A stretch of DNA of 64,000 bases from Sanguibacter sp. HDW7 (GTDB taxonomy: Bacteria > Actinomycetota > Actinomycetes > Actinomycetales > Cellulomonadaceae), in NCBI RefSeq assembly GCF_011300875.1, contig NZ_CP049862.1, positions 3,038,001 through 3,102,000 on the forward strand. Direction: 5' to 3'. Below, in pieces: positions 54,213 through 61,932 of this stretch. The notes beneath the pieces are model-generated. The model was not told the origin of the DNA. It saw nothing but the letters and a program-made list of their open reading frames with translations, and searched no databases. The position numbers were made by a program, and so were the translations under genes. Position 1 is the first letter of the stretch; each line of letters begins with the position of its first letter.

Positions 54213-55523
54213 TCACTTCTCCTCGTCCGCTGCTGCCTGGGTCGCGTCGACGATGTCCTGGGGCGTCGCCTTGCCGGCGAACATCAGGGCGATCGCGTCG
54301 TTCATGGCGCCGCCGACGGAGGATCCGAACGCGGTGTCGAAGTACAGCTGGACGTACGGGGCCTCGTCGCGGACCTTGAGGAGCGTCGCGAGGGCGGGGT
54401 CCTTGACGGAGCCGCTCGCGGCGGGGTTCGTCGGCAGGCCCATGTCGTTCTCGGCGAAGCCCTTCTGGACGTCGTCGGACAGGAGGTACTCGGCGAACTT
54501 CACCGCGATGTCGGGGGCGTCGGCGGAGACGCCCCAGGCGTCGCCGCCACCGAGCGCGGCCGCGGGGTCGCCCTCGCCGCCGGTGACGGACGGGAAGGGG
54601 AACCAGCCGGTGTTCTCGCCGAGGCCCTTCTTGTCCTCTGTGAGGCCCTGCATGACGCCGGGCTCCCAGTGGCCCTGGAGCTGCATGGCGACCTTGCCGG
54701 TCGCGAGGAGGCCGGAGGCGCTCGTCGCGCCGCTCTGCGCCTTCGTCGCGAGGAACCCGGAGTTGAAGGGCTCGGCTGCGATGAGCTGCTGGAGGCTCTC
54801 GCCCGCGCGGACGAAGCACGGGTCGGAGAAGTCGAGGCTCGTGACGGCGGAGGAGAGCACCGACTGGGAGCACTGGCGCAGCGCGAAGTAGTACCAGTAG
54901 TGGGCTGCGGGCCACTTGTCGCCCGCGCCGACGGAGATGGGCTCGATGCCCTTGCCCTTGAGCGTGCCGGTCGTGGCGATGAGCTCGTCGAGGGTGGCCG
55001 GGGCCTCGACGCCCGCCTCGGCGAACTTCGCGGTGTTGTACCAGAACCCGACGACGCCGACGGAGAACGGCAGGGCGTAGGTCTTGCCGTCGACCTGCCA
55101 GCCGGCGGTGCTGCCGCCGAGCTTGGTGATCGTGTCGGGGACGAGGGCGGTGAGGTCCTTGGTGAGGCCGGCCTCGACGTGGTCGGCGAGCTCGCCGCCG
55201 CCGCGCTCCATGTAGATGTCGGGGGCGTCGCCGGACTGGAAGGCGGCGTCGAGCTTGGTGAGCATGTCCTCGTGCTGGAAGGCGCTCACCTCGATGGTGA
55301 GGCCGGGGTTCGCCTTCTCGAAGTCGTCGGCGACCTTCTCGTAGTAGCTCTTGCCGGGGTCGTTGTTGGAGTTGTGCCACCAGGTGATGGTGACCTTCTC
55401 CCCGGGCGCGGTCGTTGCGCCGGGGGTCGTCGTGGGGTCTCCTCCGGTGCCGCCCGAGCAGGCGGCGAGCGTGAGGACCCCGAGGGTGGCCGCGACTGCG
55501 CGCAGGCCGGTCCACTTCGTCAT
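54213..55523 (-). CDS. Sugar ABC transporter solute-binding lipoprotein
   Basis: A 436-residue extracellular binding protein of the CUT1/family 1 group. Signal peptide and lipobox LAAC place the lipid anchor at Cys22, followed by a Gly/Thr linker. The mature protein begins VTITWWHNSNNDPGKSYYEK and contains typical hinge segments FSVGVVGFWYNTAKF and VAMQLQGHWEPGVM. ATG 55523 has AAGGAG 9 nt upstream. First gene of the operon binding protein - permease - permease - GH3, divergent from a LacI regulator with a perfect operator between them. Confidence 0.95.
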   Translation of the reverse strand: MTKWTGLRAVAATLGVLTLAACSGGTGGDPTTTPGATTAPGEKVTITWWHNSNNDPGKSYYEKVADDFEKANPGLTIEVSAFQHEDMLTKLDAAFQSGDAPDIYMERGGGELADHVEAGLTKDLTALVPDTITKLGGSTAGWQVDGKTYALPFSVGVVGFWYNTAKFAEAGVEAPATLDELIATTGTLKGKGIEPISVGAGDKWPAAHYWYYFALRQCSQSVLSSAVTSLDFSDPCFVRAGESLQQLIAAEPFNSGFLATKAQSGATSASGLLATGKVAMQLQGHWEPGVMQGLTEDKKGLGENTGWFPFPSVTGGEGDPAAALGGGDAWGVSADAPDIAVKFAEYLLSDDVQKGFAENDMGLPTNPAASGSVKDPALATLLKVRDEAPYVQLYFDTAFGSSVGGAMNDAIALMFAGKATPQDIVDATQAAADEEK

Positions 55524-55607
55524 GGTGCGGTGCTCCTTGTCATCGTCGACATGGGTCGTTCGGGGTGGTGCGTGGCACGACGATGTCATCCGCGTCGCAG
55601 GCGTGTC

Positions 55608-55627
55608 AATCGTTATCGATAACGATT
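55608..55627. promoter_or_regulatory. Perfect 20-bp operator between LacI regulator and transporter operon
   Basis: AATCGTTATCGATAACGATT is perfectly palindromic with the central CG step typical of LacI-family operators. It sits 22 bp before the regulator start and 84 bp before the binding-protein start, so one site could control both directions. Confidence 0.88.
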
Positions 55628-55649
55628 TCGACGCGGTAGGCTTCTCCAC

Positions 55650-56663
55650 ATGACCAGGGTCACGATCAAGGACGTCGCAGAAGCCGCCGGAGTCTCCGTC
55701 GCCACGGTCTCCAAGGTGCTCAACGAGCGCTACGGCGTGAGCGCCGCGACACAGACCCGGGTGCGCGCCGTCGTCGAGAGCCTCGGCTACTCCCAGAGCC
55801 TCGTCGCGTCGAGCCTCCGCTCGCACCGCACGAACGTCATCGGGATCCTCGTCGCCGAGTTCGAGCCCTTCTCGACCGAGATCCTCAAGGGGGCCGCGAG
55901 CGTCCTGGCCGACTCGGGCTACGAGGTCCTCGCGTACACGAGCGGCCGCCGCGACGCGGGCGAGGGCTGGGAGCAGCGCTCGCTCGCCCGGCTGTCCGGG
56001 ACGCTCATCGACGGCGCGATCATCGTCACCCCGACGGTGGTCCGGGCCGACGCGTCCGTGCCGATCGTCGCGATCGACCCTCACACCGGCCCGCTCGACC
56101 TGCCGACAGTCGACTCGGACAGCCGCGCCGGCGCGGCGCTCGCGACCGAGCACCTCCTCGCGCTCGGGCACCGACGCATCGCGATGCTCACCGGTCGCGC
56201 CGACCTCGAGTCGTCGCGACAGCGCGAGGCTGGCTACCGCGAGGCCCTCGGCCGCGCTGGGGTCGAGGTCGACGAGAGCCTCGTCCGCGTCGGCGGCTAC
56301 CGTCGCGAGAGCTCGCTCGCGCCGGCGCACGAGCTGCTCACGCTGCCCGAGCGGCCGACGGCGATCTTCGCCGCGAACGACCTCTCGGCGCTCGGCGCGC
56401 TCGACGTCGCGACCGAGCTCGGCCTGCGCGTGCCCGACGACCTCTCGATCGTCGGCTTCGACGACGTGCCCGAGGCCTCGACCGCCACGCCCCCGCTCAC
56501 GACGGTCCGCCAGCCCATCCAGCAGATGGGTGCGGCCGCGGTCGCGCTGCTGCTCCGCCTCATCGAGGACGAGGACGCGGACGAGGACCCGGGCACGAAG
56601 CACGTCCGCCTCGACACGACGCTCGTCCGCCGCGGCTCGACGGCCCCACCCCACCGCCCCTGA
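55650..56663 (+). CDS. LacI-family transcriptional repressor of the sugar uptake operon
   Basis: A 337-residue regulator. The N-terminal helix-turn-helix [21 protein letters not shown] (3-23, 21 positions, key residues A10 G13 V14 S15 T18) is followed by the hinge [11 protein letters not shown]. The periplasmic-binding-like effector domain contains [37 protein letters not shown] in part and [12 protein letters not shown]. The palindrome 22 bp upstream suggests autorepression. The effector is probably the sugar carried by the divergent importer. The ribosome site is weak. Confidence 0.94.
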   Translation: MTRVTIKDVAEAAGVSVATVSKVLNERYGVSAATQTRVRAVVESLGYSQSLVASSLRSHRTNVIGILVAEFEPFSTEILKGAASVLADSGYEVLAYTSGRRDAGEGWEQRSLARLSGTLIDGAIIVTPTVVRADASVPIVAIDPHTGPLDLPTVDSDSRAGAALATEHLLALGHRRIAMLTGRADLESSRQREAGYREALGRAGVEVDESLVRVGGYRRESSLAPAHELLTLPERPTAIFAANDLSALGALDVATELGLRVPDDLSIVGFDDVPEASTATPPLTTVRQPIQQMGAAAVALLLRLIEDEDADEDPGTKHVRLDTTLVRRGSTAPPHRP

Positions 56664-56700
56664 CCCCACCCCTTCCTCAACCACCCACCCCCTGTGGTCC

Positions 56701-56865
56701 GATAGCCGATCCATGCGCATCAGTCGTCCGGATGCGCTGTCGAGCGAGGACCCCGTGGTCCGATAGCCGATCCGCCCACGTCATCTGTCCGGATCCGCTA
56801 TCAAGCGCAGGCCCCCTGTGGTCCGATAGCCGATCCACGCCCAGGACGCGCACGGATGGGCTATC
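56701..56865. repeat. Array of three 41-bp palindromic repeats (copies 7-9 of 9)
   Basis: Copies at 56701-56741, 56762-56802 and 56825-56865, spaced 61 and 63 bp start to start. Spacers of 20 and 22 bp are related to each other (ending CCCCGTGGTCC and CCCCCTGTGGTCC), and the same GTGGTCC also precedes copy 7. Copy 7 ends GCTGTC rather than GCTATC. The array follows the LacI gene stop (56663) and precedes the DUF4395 gene. Otherwise 56664-56977 holds no gene. Confidence 0.92.
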
Positions 56866-56977
56866 GAGCCACTACGGTGCGGGCGGAACGTCCGGTGTGC
56901 CACGCCCGCGCGTCCGAGGGGTGGGATTCTGGAGCGGATCCCTCGGGAAAGGCCGCGTCGGGGCGCACCATCCCCGC

Positions 56978-57475
56978 ATGGCGTCGTTCTTCTCCTTCCC
57001 CAACCCGGTCAACGAGCTTGCCGCGCGCACGGTCGCGGCGGGCGTCGTCACGCTCGGCGCGGTCACGCTCCTCACGCAGTCGTGGATCCCGCTCGCGATC
57101 CTCGCCGCAGGATTCGTCGGCCGCGTGCTCGCGGGCCCGCGCCTCTCTCCGCTCGGCTTCGTCGCGCAGCGTGTCATCGCGCCGCGGCTCGGCCCCGCGC
57201 GCCTCGTCCCCGGTCCGCCCAAGCGCTTTGCGCAGGGCATCGGCGCGACGCTCACGTCGGCCGCGCTCGTCGCGTACGTGCTCGACGCCCCGACGGTCGC
57301 GTGGGTCCTCGTCGGACTGCTGCTCGTCGCGGCGAGCCTCGAGGCGTTCGCGGGCTTCTGCCTGGGCTGCTGGATCTTCGGCCGCCTGCAGCGCGCGGGC
57401 CTCATCCCGGCCGACGTCTGCGAGGCGTGCAACAACATCTCGCTCCGCCACCCGGCCCCGGCCCCGACGGCCTGA
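56978..57475 (+). CDS. DUF4395 integral membrane protein
   Basis: A 165-residue membrane protein with about four helices (residues about 15-50, 85-125), matching the DUF4395 family. A CLGC pair in FAGFCLGCWIFGRLQ and a second CEAC pair near the C-terminus are the only obvious functional residues, and could be redox active or bind metal. In other actinobacteria DUF4395 genes are often beside thioredoxin-like or sulfurtransferase genes; none is adjacent here. I start at ATG 56978; upstream frame extends through repeats and is not coding. Confidence 0.85.
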   Translation: MASFFSFPNPVNELAARTVAAGVVTLGAVTLLTQSWIPLAILAAGFVGRVLAGPRLSPLGFVAQRVIAPRLGPARLVPGPPKRFAQGIGATLTSAALVAYVLDAPTVAWVLVGLLLVAASLEAFAGFCLGCWIFGRLQRAGLIPADVCEACNNISLRHPAPAPTA

Positions 57476-57558
57476 GTCCCCGCCGCGCGGCCGACTCAGC
57501 CCACAGGCGCAAGTGTCTGACAACGACGCATACGCGCCGCCGACGCACGCCGCGCACA

Positions 57559-57710
57559 CGCGGTTCTCAGGCCTGCACGCGAGTTGAAACCCGCGCGCAG
57601 GCCTGAAAACCGCGCGTAGGCCGGGCCTGGGCACCTGCTCGACGCCGCCCAGCCCGTCTACCCGCAGCTTTGTGCCCTACCCGCAGGTCCAGACTTGCGG
57701 GTAGGGCACA
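57559..57710. terminator. Two large inverted repeats between convergent genes
   Basis: An imperfect inverted repeat at 57559-57614 (outer CGCGGTT..AACCGCG, inner CAGGCCTGC..GCAGGCCTG) and a perfect 15-bp one at 57671-57710 (TGTGCCCTACCCGCA and complement, 10-nt loop) lie past the DUF4395 stop. They fit a terminator zone for DUF4395 and the convergent acyltransferase. Confidence 0.65.
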
Positions 57711-57759
57711 GAGTTGCGGGTAGGGAGCCCTGCCGCGCCGGGTTCGACCGCGCCGGGGG

Positions 57760-57803
57760 TGAGCCCGGGCTGAGCCCGGGCTGAGCCCGGGCTGAGCCCG
57801 GGC
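57760..57803. repeat. Four tandem 11-bp repeats
   Basis: TGAGCCCGGGC is repeated four times without change. Just downstream, a 19-bp block CCGCACACGCGTGCGCGCC occurs twice, at about 57819 and 57857. The stretch 57476-57970 (495 bp) has no credible gene and is otherwise filled with these repeats and the two hairpins. Confidence 0.9.
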
Positions 57804-57970
57804 AGAGCCTCGCCGGGCCGCACACGCGTGCGCGCCGGGCCGAGCCGGGCCGCACCGCACACGCGTGCGCGCCGCGCTAGGCCTGGCCGCGCCCGCAGTC
57901 GCACCACGCCGGCCGCGCCGGCCGCGCCAGGCCCCGCCTGCACTCGCGGCCGCTCCGCGCCGCACCCGGT

Positions 57971-59107
57971 TCAGGCGGAACGCGTCCGACGACGTACTCG
58001 CGCCGGCAGTCCCAGCAGCACGACGAGCAGCGCGCCGAGCACGCCGAGCACGAGCGGCCGCGTCGCCCACCACACCCCGGACCCGGGCTCGGGGAAGGGC
58101 CAGCCGGCCGCGAACCACAGCGCGGTGACGACGACGTAGAGCGGCAGGTGCCAGAGGAAGGCGCGCAGCGAGGCGTCGGCGACCTTGTCGAGCAGGGGCG
58201 CGACGCGCGGCCCGTCGAGCCTTCCTGCGAGCGCGCGCCGCGCGAGGAGCGCGAGCGGCACCTGCGCCCACACGTGGGCGAGGGCCTGGGTCGAGGGCGG
58301 GTTCATGGGCGAGCGGTCGCCGGGCAGCCCGACCATGGACCACGACCACTCCCCCGAGGACGCGAGGAGCGCCATGGTCCCGAACCCGGCCGCCGCCCAC
58401 AGGAGGAGCGCGGGCGCGCGGAGCCTGGTGAGCCGACCGTCGCGGTACGCGAACCCGAGCTGCTGCGCGAGCCCCCAGACGAGCACGTAGTTGAGGTAGC
58501 CGTACCAGGGCACGTCGGTGAGGATCCGCACGGCGTCGACGCCGACGGCGCCGACGCTCAGGGCGATCCACACGCGCCAGCCCCAGCGTGCGTCGAGCCG
58601 CAGCCCGAGGGGTGCGAGGACGACGAGCACGCCGTAGACGGCGAGGAACCACAAGGGCATGAGGACGGCGACGGCGACGGTTGCGGTCAGACTGCGCGGC
58701 GCCCCGGCGAGGAGGGCGAGGCCGACGACGGCGAGCACGAGCGCGACGAACGGCACGACGGGTCCGAACAGCCCGCGCAGGCGTCGGCGCGCCCAGGCGC
58801 CTGCGGTGAGGCCGCGGGACCGGGCGCGGCTGAGGCTCGTCGCGTTGGCGAAGCCGCCGACGAGGAAGAACAGGCCGATGAGGACGAGCACCCAGGTGGC
58901 AGGCCAGGCCCAGCGGGCGCGGGCGAGGACGTTGCCGACGTGGAGGGCGCCGGTGTCGTCGACGCTCACGGCTGCCATGGTCCAGTGGCCGAGGATGACG
59001 GCGCCGAGCGCGACGGAGCGCACGAGGTCGGCGAAGCGGTCGCGCGGGAGGGTCGCGGGGACGACGTCGGCGGCACGCGTCCGGGTGTCGGGGGGAATGT
59101 CGGCCAC
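57971..59107 (-). CDS. Acyltransferase family 3 membrane protein
   Basis: A 378-residue polytopic protein of the acyltransferase-3 (OafA-like) fold with about ten helices. It begins with the conserved RSVALGAVILGHWTMAAV (His about 41) and has LIGLFFLVGGFANATSLSRARSR and GYLNYVLVWGLAQQLGFAYRDG. Such proteins transfer acyl groups to surface carbohydrates or lipids. GTG 59107 lacks a strong ribosome site, and a TACCCT hexamer lies about 12 nt upstream, so it could be leaderless. The acceptor is unknown. Confidence 0.85.
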   Translation of the reverse strand: MADIPPDTRTRAADVVPATLPRDRFADLVRSVALGAVILGHWTMAAVSVDDTGALHVGNVLARARWAWPATWVLVLIGLFFLVGGFANATSLSRARSRGLTAGAWARRRLRGLFGPVVPFVALVLAVVGLALLAGAPRSLTATVAVAVLMPLWFLAVYGVLVVLAPLGLRLDARWGWRVWIALSVGAVGVDAVRILTDVPWYGYLNYVLVWGLAQQLGFAYRDGRLTRLRAPALLLWAAAGFGTMALLASSGEWSWSMVGLPGDRSPMNPPSTQALAHVWAQVPLALLARRALAGRLDGPRVAPLLDKVADASLRAFLWHLPLYVVVTALWFAAGWPFPEPGSGVWWATRPLVLGVLGALLVVLLGLPARVRRRTRSA

Positions 59108-59158
59108 GTCCCGAGGGTAGGGCCGATCGGTCCCGGACGTCCGGAGGTGCCGGTCACG

Positions 59159-59190
59159 GCTCTCCCCCGGGGCGTCGCCCGGGGGAGAGC
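59159..59190. terminator. Strong hairpin upstream of the acyltransferase
   Basis: Perfect 13-bp arms (GCTCTCCCCCGGG and complement) with a 6-nt loop in the intergenic region 59108-59649. No gene ends here on either strand, so its role (terminator remnant or attenuator) is unclear. Confidence 0.6.
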
Positions 59191-59522
59191 GTGGTGAGCC
59201 GCAGCTGCCCGGGTGCACCGGTCGACATGCGTGGCGCGTGGTGGCGCGCCGTGCTGCGGTCGGACCCTCGGTACCGCCCTCGACGCGGCGTCGCTACCGT
59301 GCACGCCGGTGGTGCCGGCGGGCGTCGTCGAGCTCGTTCTCCGGTGGGTCGTCACCGTCCGGGGCCGTCCTGGGCGCGGCGGCGCAGGGCGGGGGACGGT
59401 TCCTTGTCCCCTGTTCCTATTGCGGTCACACCCTGGTCGACAAGACCCTCCGCGGGTGTAATTCGGACGCGGGCGGCGCCCACAGCGTCATGCACAGGCG
59501 GGGGCGCACGTTCCCCATACCG

Positions 59523-59563
59523 TCCACAACCCTGTGGACAACATCTGTGGATGGCGGTCCACA
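59523..59563. promoter_or_regulatory. Cluster of four TGTGGA half-sites upstream of the TetR gene
   Basis: Within 41 bp: TCCACA (59523-59528), TGTGGA (59533-59538), TGTGGA (59546-59551) and TCCACA (59558-59563). They form TCCACA-N4-TGTGGA and TGTGGA-N6-TCCACA. They lie 87-127 bp ahead of the TetR start and could be regulator sites; TGTGGACAA also resembles a DnaA box. A second partial palindrome spans 59636-59654 over the start codon. Confidence 0.5.
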
Positions 59564-59649
59564 GTGCGGACGCCGAAGGTGAACGCCGTGTGACATGGAG
59601 CACGGCGGAGCCGGAGCATCGTCCTGACGATTGGTGGCATCATGTCATC

Positions 59650-60255
59650 ATGCCCAAGATCATCGGAGGGTCCCTCGCCGAGCACCGGCAGCAGACGAGG
59701 CACAAGCTCTTCACCGCGCTCGCGACTCTCATGGACGAGCGAGGCTTCGACTCGATCACGCTCGCGGAGATCGCGTCGGCGGCCGGCATCGGCCGCACCG
59801 CGGTCTACAACCATTTCCCCGACAAGGAGTCGCTGCTCGTCGGGTTCATCAACCACGAGACGGAGCAGTACGTCGCGAGCCTCGAGCGCGAGCTCGAGGA
59901 CGTCGACGACCCCGTCGCGAAGATGCGCACGTACGTCAGGGCACGCATGCGCCTCAAGCGCGTCTTCCACCTCGCCCCGGGCCCGGAGCTGCGGACGGTC
60001 GTGTCCCGCTCGACGGCACGCCAGCTGCGCGGCCACGCGGACATCGTCGAGACGATCCTGCGCCGCATCGTCGTCGAGGGCATCGCTCGTGGCCAGTTCC
60101 CCGAGCAGGACCTCGACGTCACGGTGAGCCTCGTCAACTCGTGCCTCTCAGGGCGTTCGCTCGGCGACGACGAGGCCGGACGCATGGCCGCGTGCCGCGC
60201 GACGGAGGCGTTCGTGCTCCGGGCGGTCGGCGCGCGGGTCCCCGCCTCGAGCTGA
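59650..60255 (+). CDS. TetR-family transcriptional regulator
   Basis: A 201-residue one-domain-plus-HTH regulator. The N-terminal TetR helix-turn-helix runs TLAEIASAAGIGRTAVYNHFPDK (about residues 39-60 in part) and is followed by KESLLVGFINHE. The ligand domain is unassignable. ATG 59650 is chosen; GTG 59590 in frame would add 20 residues, and neither has a strong ribosome site. No partner gene is obvious: the upstream neighbour is a divergent acyltransferase and the downstream one convergent. Confidence 0.9.
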   Translation: MPKIIGGSLAEHRQQTRHKLFTALATLMDERGFDSITLAEIASAAGIGRTAVYNHFPDKESLLVGFINHETEQYVASLERELEDVDDPVAKMRTYVRARMRLKRVFHLAPGPELRTVVSRSTARQLRGHADIVETILRRIVVEGIARGQFPEQDLDVTVSLVNSCLSGRSLGDDEAGRMAACRATEAFVLRAVGARVPASS

Positions 60256-60273
60256 CGCTCCTGCACGACGACC

Positions 60274-60306
60274 GAGCCCGGGCGGCCCTCACGGCCACCC
60301 GGGCTC
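60274..60306. terminator. Hairpin between TetR and DinB-like genes
   Basis: Arms GAGCCCGGG and CCCGGGCTC with a 15-nt loop, 19 nt after the TetR stop. The rest of 60256-60414 shows nothing further. Confidence 0.7.
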
Positions 60307-60414
60307 CGCTCGGCCCACGCAGCCCGGCCCGGGTCCCGAAGGCGCGGCAGCGGCGACGAAGCCCTCGACGGCGAGGCCCCGACGACACGGCCCCGACGGG
60401 GCCGCAGCGACCGG

Positions 60415-60939
60415 TCAGGCCCCGACGTCGTGCGCGTGGTGGACGAGCTCGTGGGCGGTGTAGATCCCGAGGGTCCGCAGCGTGAAGTCGGCGCCGTCGC
60501 CGCGGCGGCCTTGCCGCTCCCACTCGTCGTCGCGGACGCCCGCGTACGCCTGCGCGAACCACTCGGCACGTTCGACGATCTCGTCGGCGACGACGAAGGG
60601 CCGGGAGCCGGCGTAGTCCTTCTCGACCGCGGCGGCGTCCTGGTCCCAGCCCGGGAACGTCGGGACGTCCTCCTCGCGGATGTTGAGGGCGCGGGCTGCC
60701 ATGACGTCGAGGACGTCGCGGATGTGGCACGCGTACTCGAGGGGCGACCACGTCGTGGGGGTCGGCCGGTCGTGGACGTCGGGCCGGACGAGGACCGCGC
60801 GCCAGCGGTCGACGTGCTCGCGGAGCGCGTGGAGGTGCTCCTCGACGGGTCGTGCGGGGTCGAAGCTGCACTCCGCGCAGGGGCGCGTGAGCACCCAGGT
60901 CCAGTCCTTGTCGTCGGGGATGACGGTGTCGTCGCTCAT
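60415..60939 (-). CDS. DinB-family protein (DinB_2/MDMPI-like four-helix bundle)
   Basis: A 174-residue cytoplasmic protein of the DinB/YfiT-like superfamily. The putative metal-binding histidines are in EYACHIRDVLDVM (about residues 69-81) and near the C-terminus in YTAHELVHHAHDV. Members include thiol-dependent transferases and putative hydrolases; this one opens with a WTWVLTRPCAECSFDP segment. ATG 60939 is chosen because the upstream frame overlaps the haem oxygenase promoter. Precise function unknown. Confidence 0.85.
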   Translation of the reverse strand: MSDDTVIPDDKDWTWVLTRPCAECSFDPARPVEEHLHALREHVDRWRAVLVRPDVHDRPTPTTWSPLEYACHIRDVLDVMAARALNIREEDVPTFPGWDQDAAAVEKDYAGSRPFVVADEIVERAEWFAQAYAGVRDDEWERQGRRGDGADFTLRTLGIYTAHELVHHAHDVGA

Positions 60940-61004
60940 GGTGCCGATGCTAGGTGCGCCGGGTCCCGGCGGCACAGGGGTCTGTCGAGGGTCCATCCCC
61001 TGAG

Positions 61005-61039
61005 CATGGGTAGGCAAACCTAAGTCTGCGTTGTATCGT
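61005..61039 (+). promoter_or_regulatory. Iron box and promoter of haem oxygenase
   Basis: A site at 61005-61023 (core GGGTAGGCAAACCTAA) matches the DtxR/IdeR consensus at 14 of 19 positions. A -10-like TATCGT follows at 61034-61039, so a bound repressor would cover the -35. The start codon is at 61098. Confidence 0.78.
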
Positions 61040-61097
61040 GACGCATCGTCATGACGCGCGTCCATAATCGCGCGCACCGAGCACCGCTGGAGCCCCT

Positions 61098-61799
61098 GTG
61101 ACCACGACCGTCGAGACCTCTGCCCTCCCCGCCCCCGAGGCGGACGCCCTGCCGACGCTCTCCGCGCTCATGCGCGAGGGCACGCGTGCGGAGCACCGCG
61201 AGGCCGAGACGATGGGGTACATCGAGACGCTCATGAGCGGCGGCTACGGGGAGCGCGGCCGCGCCGCGTACACGTCGCTCGCGGTGCAGCAGCACGCGAT
61301 CTACCGCGCCCTCGAGGAGGCCGGCGCTCGTGTCGCGGCCACACCCGAGGGCGCCGCGGCCGGCATCGTCCTGCCCGTCCTCACGCGCACGCCCCAGATC
61401 GAGGCGGACCTCGCGGACCTCCTCGGCGCCGACTGGGCCGCGGAGATCCACTACCTCCCGGCGACCCAGCGCTACGTCGAGCGCCTCCTCGCGTCGTCGA
61501 CGTCCCTCGCGGCCTACGCCGCGCACGCGTACACGCGCTACCTCGGCGACCTCTCGGGAGGCCAGGTCATCAAGGTGATGCTGCAGCGTCACTACGGCCT
61601 CGCGGAGGAGGGCGTGCGCTTCTACACGTTCGAGGGCATCGAGAAGCCCAAGGTCTTCAAGGACGAGTACCGCGCGCTGCTCGACGCGCTCGATCTCGAC
61701 GACGCGGGCCGCGCGGCGGCCGTCGCCGAGGCCCAGGAGGCCTTCCGGCTCAACCGTGCGCTGTTCGCGGAGCTGGGGCAGCTGCACCCCGTCGACTGA
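61098..61799 (+). CDS. hmuO: Haem oxygenase (biliverdin-producing)
   Basis: A 233-residue cytoplasmic enzyme that opens haem to biliverdin, CO and Fe2+ to free iron. The proximal haem ligand is His33 in GTRAEHREAE, and the distal helix motif is GDLSGGQ (150-156) after YTRYL. Length and motifs match corynebacterial HmuO. GTG 61098 has GGAG about 5 nt upstream. It heads the haem locus, under a putative iron box, and ends at a hairpin (61813-61844), so it may be transcribed alone. Confidence 0.96.
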   Translation: MTTTVETSALPAPEADALPTLSALMREGTRAEHREAETMGYIETLMSGGYGERGRAAYTSLAVQQHAIYRALEEAGARVAATPEGAAAGIVLPVLTRTPQIEADLADLLGADWAAEIHYLPATQRYVERLLASSTSLAAYAAHAYTRYLGDLSGGQVIKVMLQRHYGLAEEGVRFYTFEGIEKPKVFKDEYRALLDALDLDDAGRAAAVAEAQEAFRLNRALFAELGQLHPVD

Positions 61800-61812
61800 G
61801 CTGAGGCGCGGC

Positions 61813-61844
61813 GCTGTGACGTCCCGCACGACGGACGTCGCAGC
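61813..61844 (+). terminator. Hairpin after haem oxygenase
   Basis: 12-nt arms GCTGTGACGTCC and GGACGTCGCAGC (one G-U pair) with an 8-nt loop, 14 nt past the stop at 61799. Confidence 0.75.
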
Positions 61845-61858
61845 CGTGCGGGGGCGGG

Positions 61859-61877
61859 TCAGGATAGCCTAACCTCG
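61859..61877 (+). promoter_or_regulatory. Iron box ahead of the haem uptake operon
   Basis: TCAGGATAGCCTAACCTCG matches the DtxR/IdeR consensus at 15 of 19 positions, with the central TAGCCTAACCT intact. It lies 56 bp upstream of the surface-protein start and is the best iron box in the window. Confidence 0.85.
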
Positions 61878-61932
61878 TGCCGACGCACCCTTTCCGCGTC
61901 GGCAGGCCCTCCTACTTCTCCGAGGTTTCTCC

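Noticed and set aside
59523-59563. Replication origin (DnaA boxes)
   Set aside because: Only one or two weak DnaA-like boxes, no AT-rich stretch, and no dnaA, dnaN or gyrase genes nearby.
59238-59582. Small gene encoding a CSYCGHTLVDKTLRGC-containing peptide
   Set aside because: No ribosome site, poor codon character, overlapping frames on both strands are equally open, and it spans the TGTGGA cluster.
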